5,304 nt of DNA. Source: Pelotomaculum sp. UBA1371. Its GTDB lineage: Bacteria; Bacillota; Desulfotomaculia; Desulfotomaculales; Pelotomaculaceae. The notes below the pieces were generated by a model that ran no database searches, was not told where the DNA came from, and saw only the letters and a program-made list of their open reading frames with translations. Position numbers and translations under genes: made by a program. The number at the start of each line of letters is the position of its first letter. Position 1 is the first letter of the stretch. Below are positions 4,991 through 5,304 of the stretch, piece after piece. The stretch is from the NCBI GenBank assembly GCA_002305915.1, contig DBRJ01000053.1:1-5304 (forward strand), in the 5' to 3' direction.

Positions 4991-5304
4991 ATGGCTGCAA
5001 AGGATTTATTAGAAAAGGGCGCAGTACTGCAGCGCGATAAGGAAACATACGCCGTGGTTCCTCATATGCCCGGCGGGCTGGTAACCCCGGCCGCTTTGAG
5101 AAAAATAGCAGATGTTGCAGAAAAATATAATGCCCAGGCACTAAAGCTTACCTCTGCTCAACGTTTGGCGCTTGTGGGCTTAAAGGAAGAAGATTTGGAT
5201 AATGTCTGGCAGGATCTGGGCATGAAGCCCAGCGCCGCCATTGGGCTATGCGTACGCAGCATCAAGTTCTGCCCGGGAACTACTTTTTGCAAACGGGGAC
5301 AACA
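4991..5304 (+). CDS. Small nitrite/sulfite reductase-family siroheme 4Fe-4S protein, 5' part
   Basis: The ATG at 4991 is preceded by AAAGGAGG (4973-4980) at a ten-base spacing; 104 codons are visible before the window ends. The opening LLEKGAVLQRDKETYAVVPH and PGGLVTPAALRKIADVAEKY, then LTSAQRLALVGLKEEDLDNV, is the nitrite/sulfite reductase ferredoxin-like half-domain (residues about 5-75). It is followed by the start of the 4Fe-4S/siroheme domain with CVRSIKFCPGTTFC, where Cys96 and Cys102 form the first CX5C cluster pair. In the short (about 200-230 residue) clostridial members of this family the second CX3C pair follows shortly after; it is outside the window. The protein would be cytoplasmic and bind siroheme and a 4Fe-4S cluster. 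Whether it reduces sulfite, nitrite or something else is not known from sequence. Confidence 0.9.
   Translation, partial: MAAKDLLEKGAVLQRDKETYAVVPHMPGGLVTPAALRKIADVAEKYNAQALKLTSAQRLALVGLKEEDLDNVWQDLGMKPSAAIGLCVRSIKFCPGTTFCKRGQ

Overview
The window looks like chromosomal DNA of an anaerobic, spore-former-type Firmicute (Clostridia; the Desulfotomaculum/Pelotomaculum side of Peptococcaceae would fit). That is an inference from strong AGGAGG-type ribosome binding sites, sigma-A-like promoters, a small siroheme/4Fe-4S reductase and an ArsR-type redox/metalloid cassette. It is not proven by any marker gene. All recognisable genes except the last lie on the minus strand.

Reading from left to right: positions 1-912 hold the first two thirds of an NCS2-family (nucleobase:cation symporter) permease, cut by the window start. 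A doubtful short ORF sits directly upstream of it (930-1130). After about 270 AT-rich bases without a convincing gene comes an alpha-acetolactate decarboxylase with a lipoprotein signal peptide (1404-2273). As written, its reading frame is broken twice, each time in a G homopolymer, and the two lesions cancel. Correcting one base in each tract restores a 289-residue protein with all metal and active-site residues.

The centre (2394-4417) is a four-gene cassette transcribed leftwards: arsR-type repressor, eight-to-ten-segment COG0701/ArsP-type permease with a CSCSS motif, small CxxC thioredoxin-like protein (redox-active disulfide protein 2 family), and a small AhpD/carboxymuconolactone-decarboxylase-like protein with an altered cysteine pattern. 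The spacings are short, each gene has its own Shine-Dalgarno sequence, and one promoter with inverted repeats lies upstream of arsR. I read this as an operon induced by a thiol-reactive metalloid or organometalloid, combining sensing, thiol redox chemistry and efflux.

The right part (4500-4990) contains the 3' remnant of an unrecognised small gene followed by a good hairpin terminator, then a promoter with an unusually structured leader of about 130 bases. This leads to the first 104 codons of a plus-strand small nitrite/sulfite-reductase-family protein (4991 to the window end). No rRNA, tRNA, CRISPR array or insertion sequence was seen.
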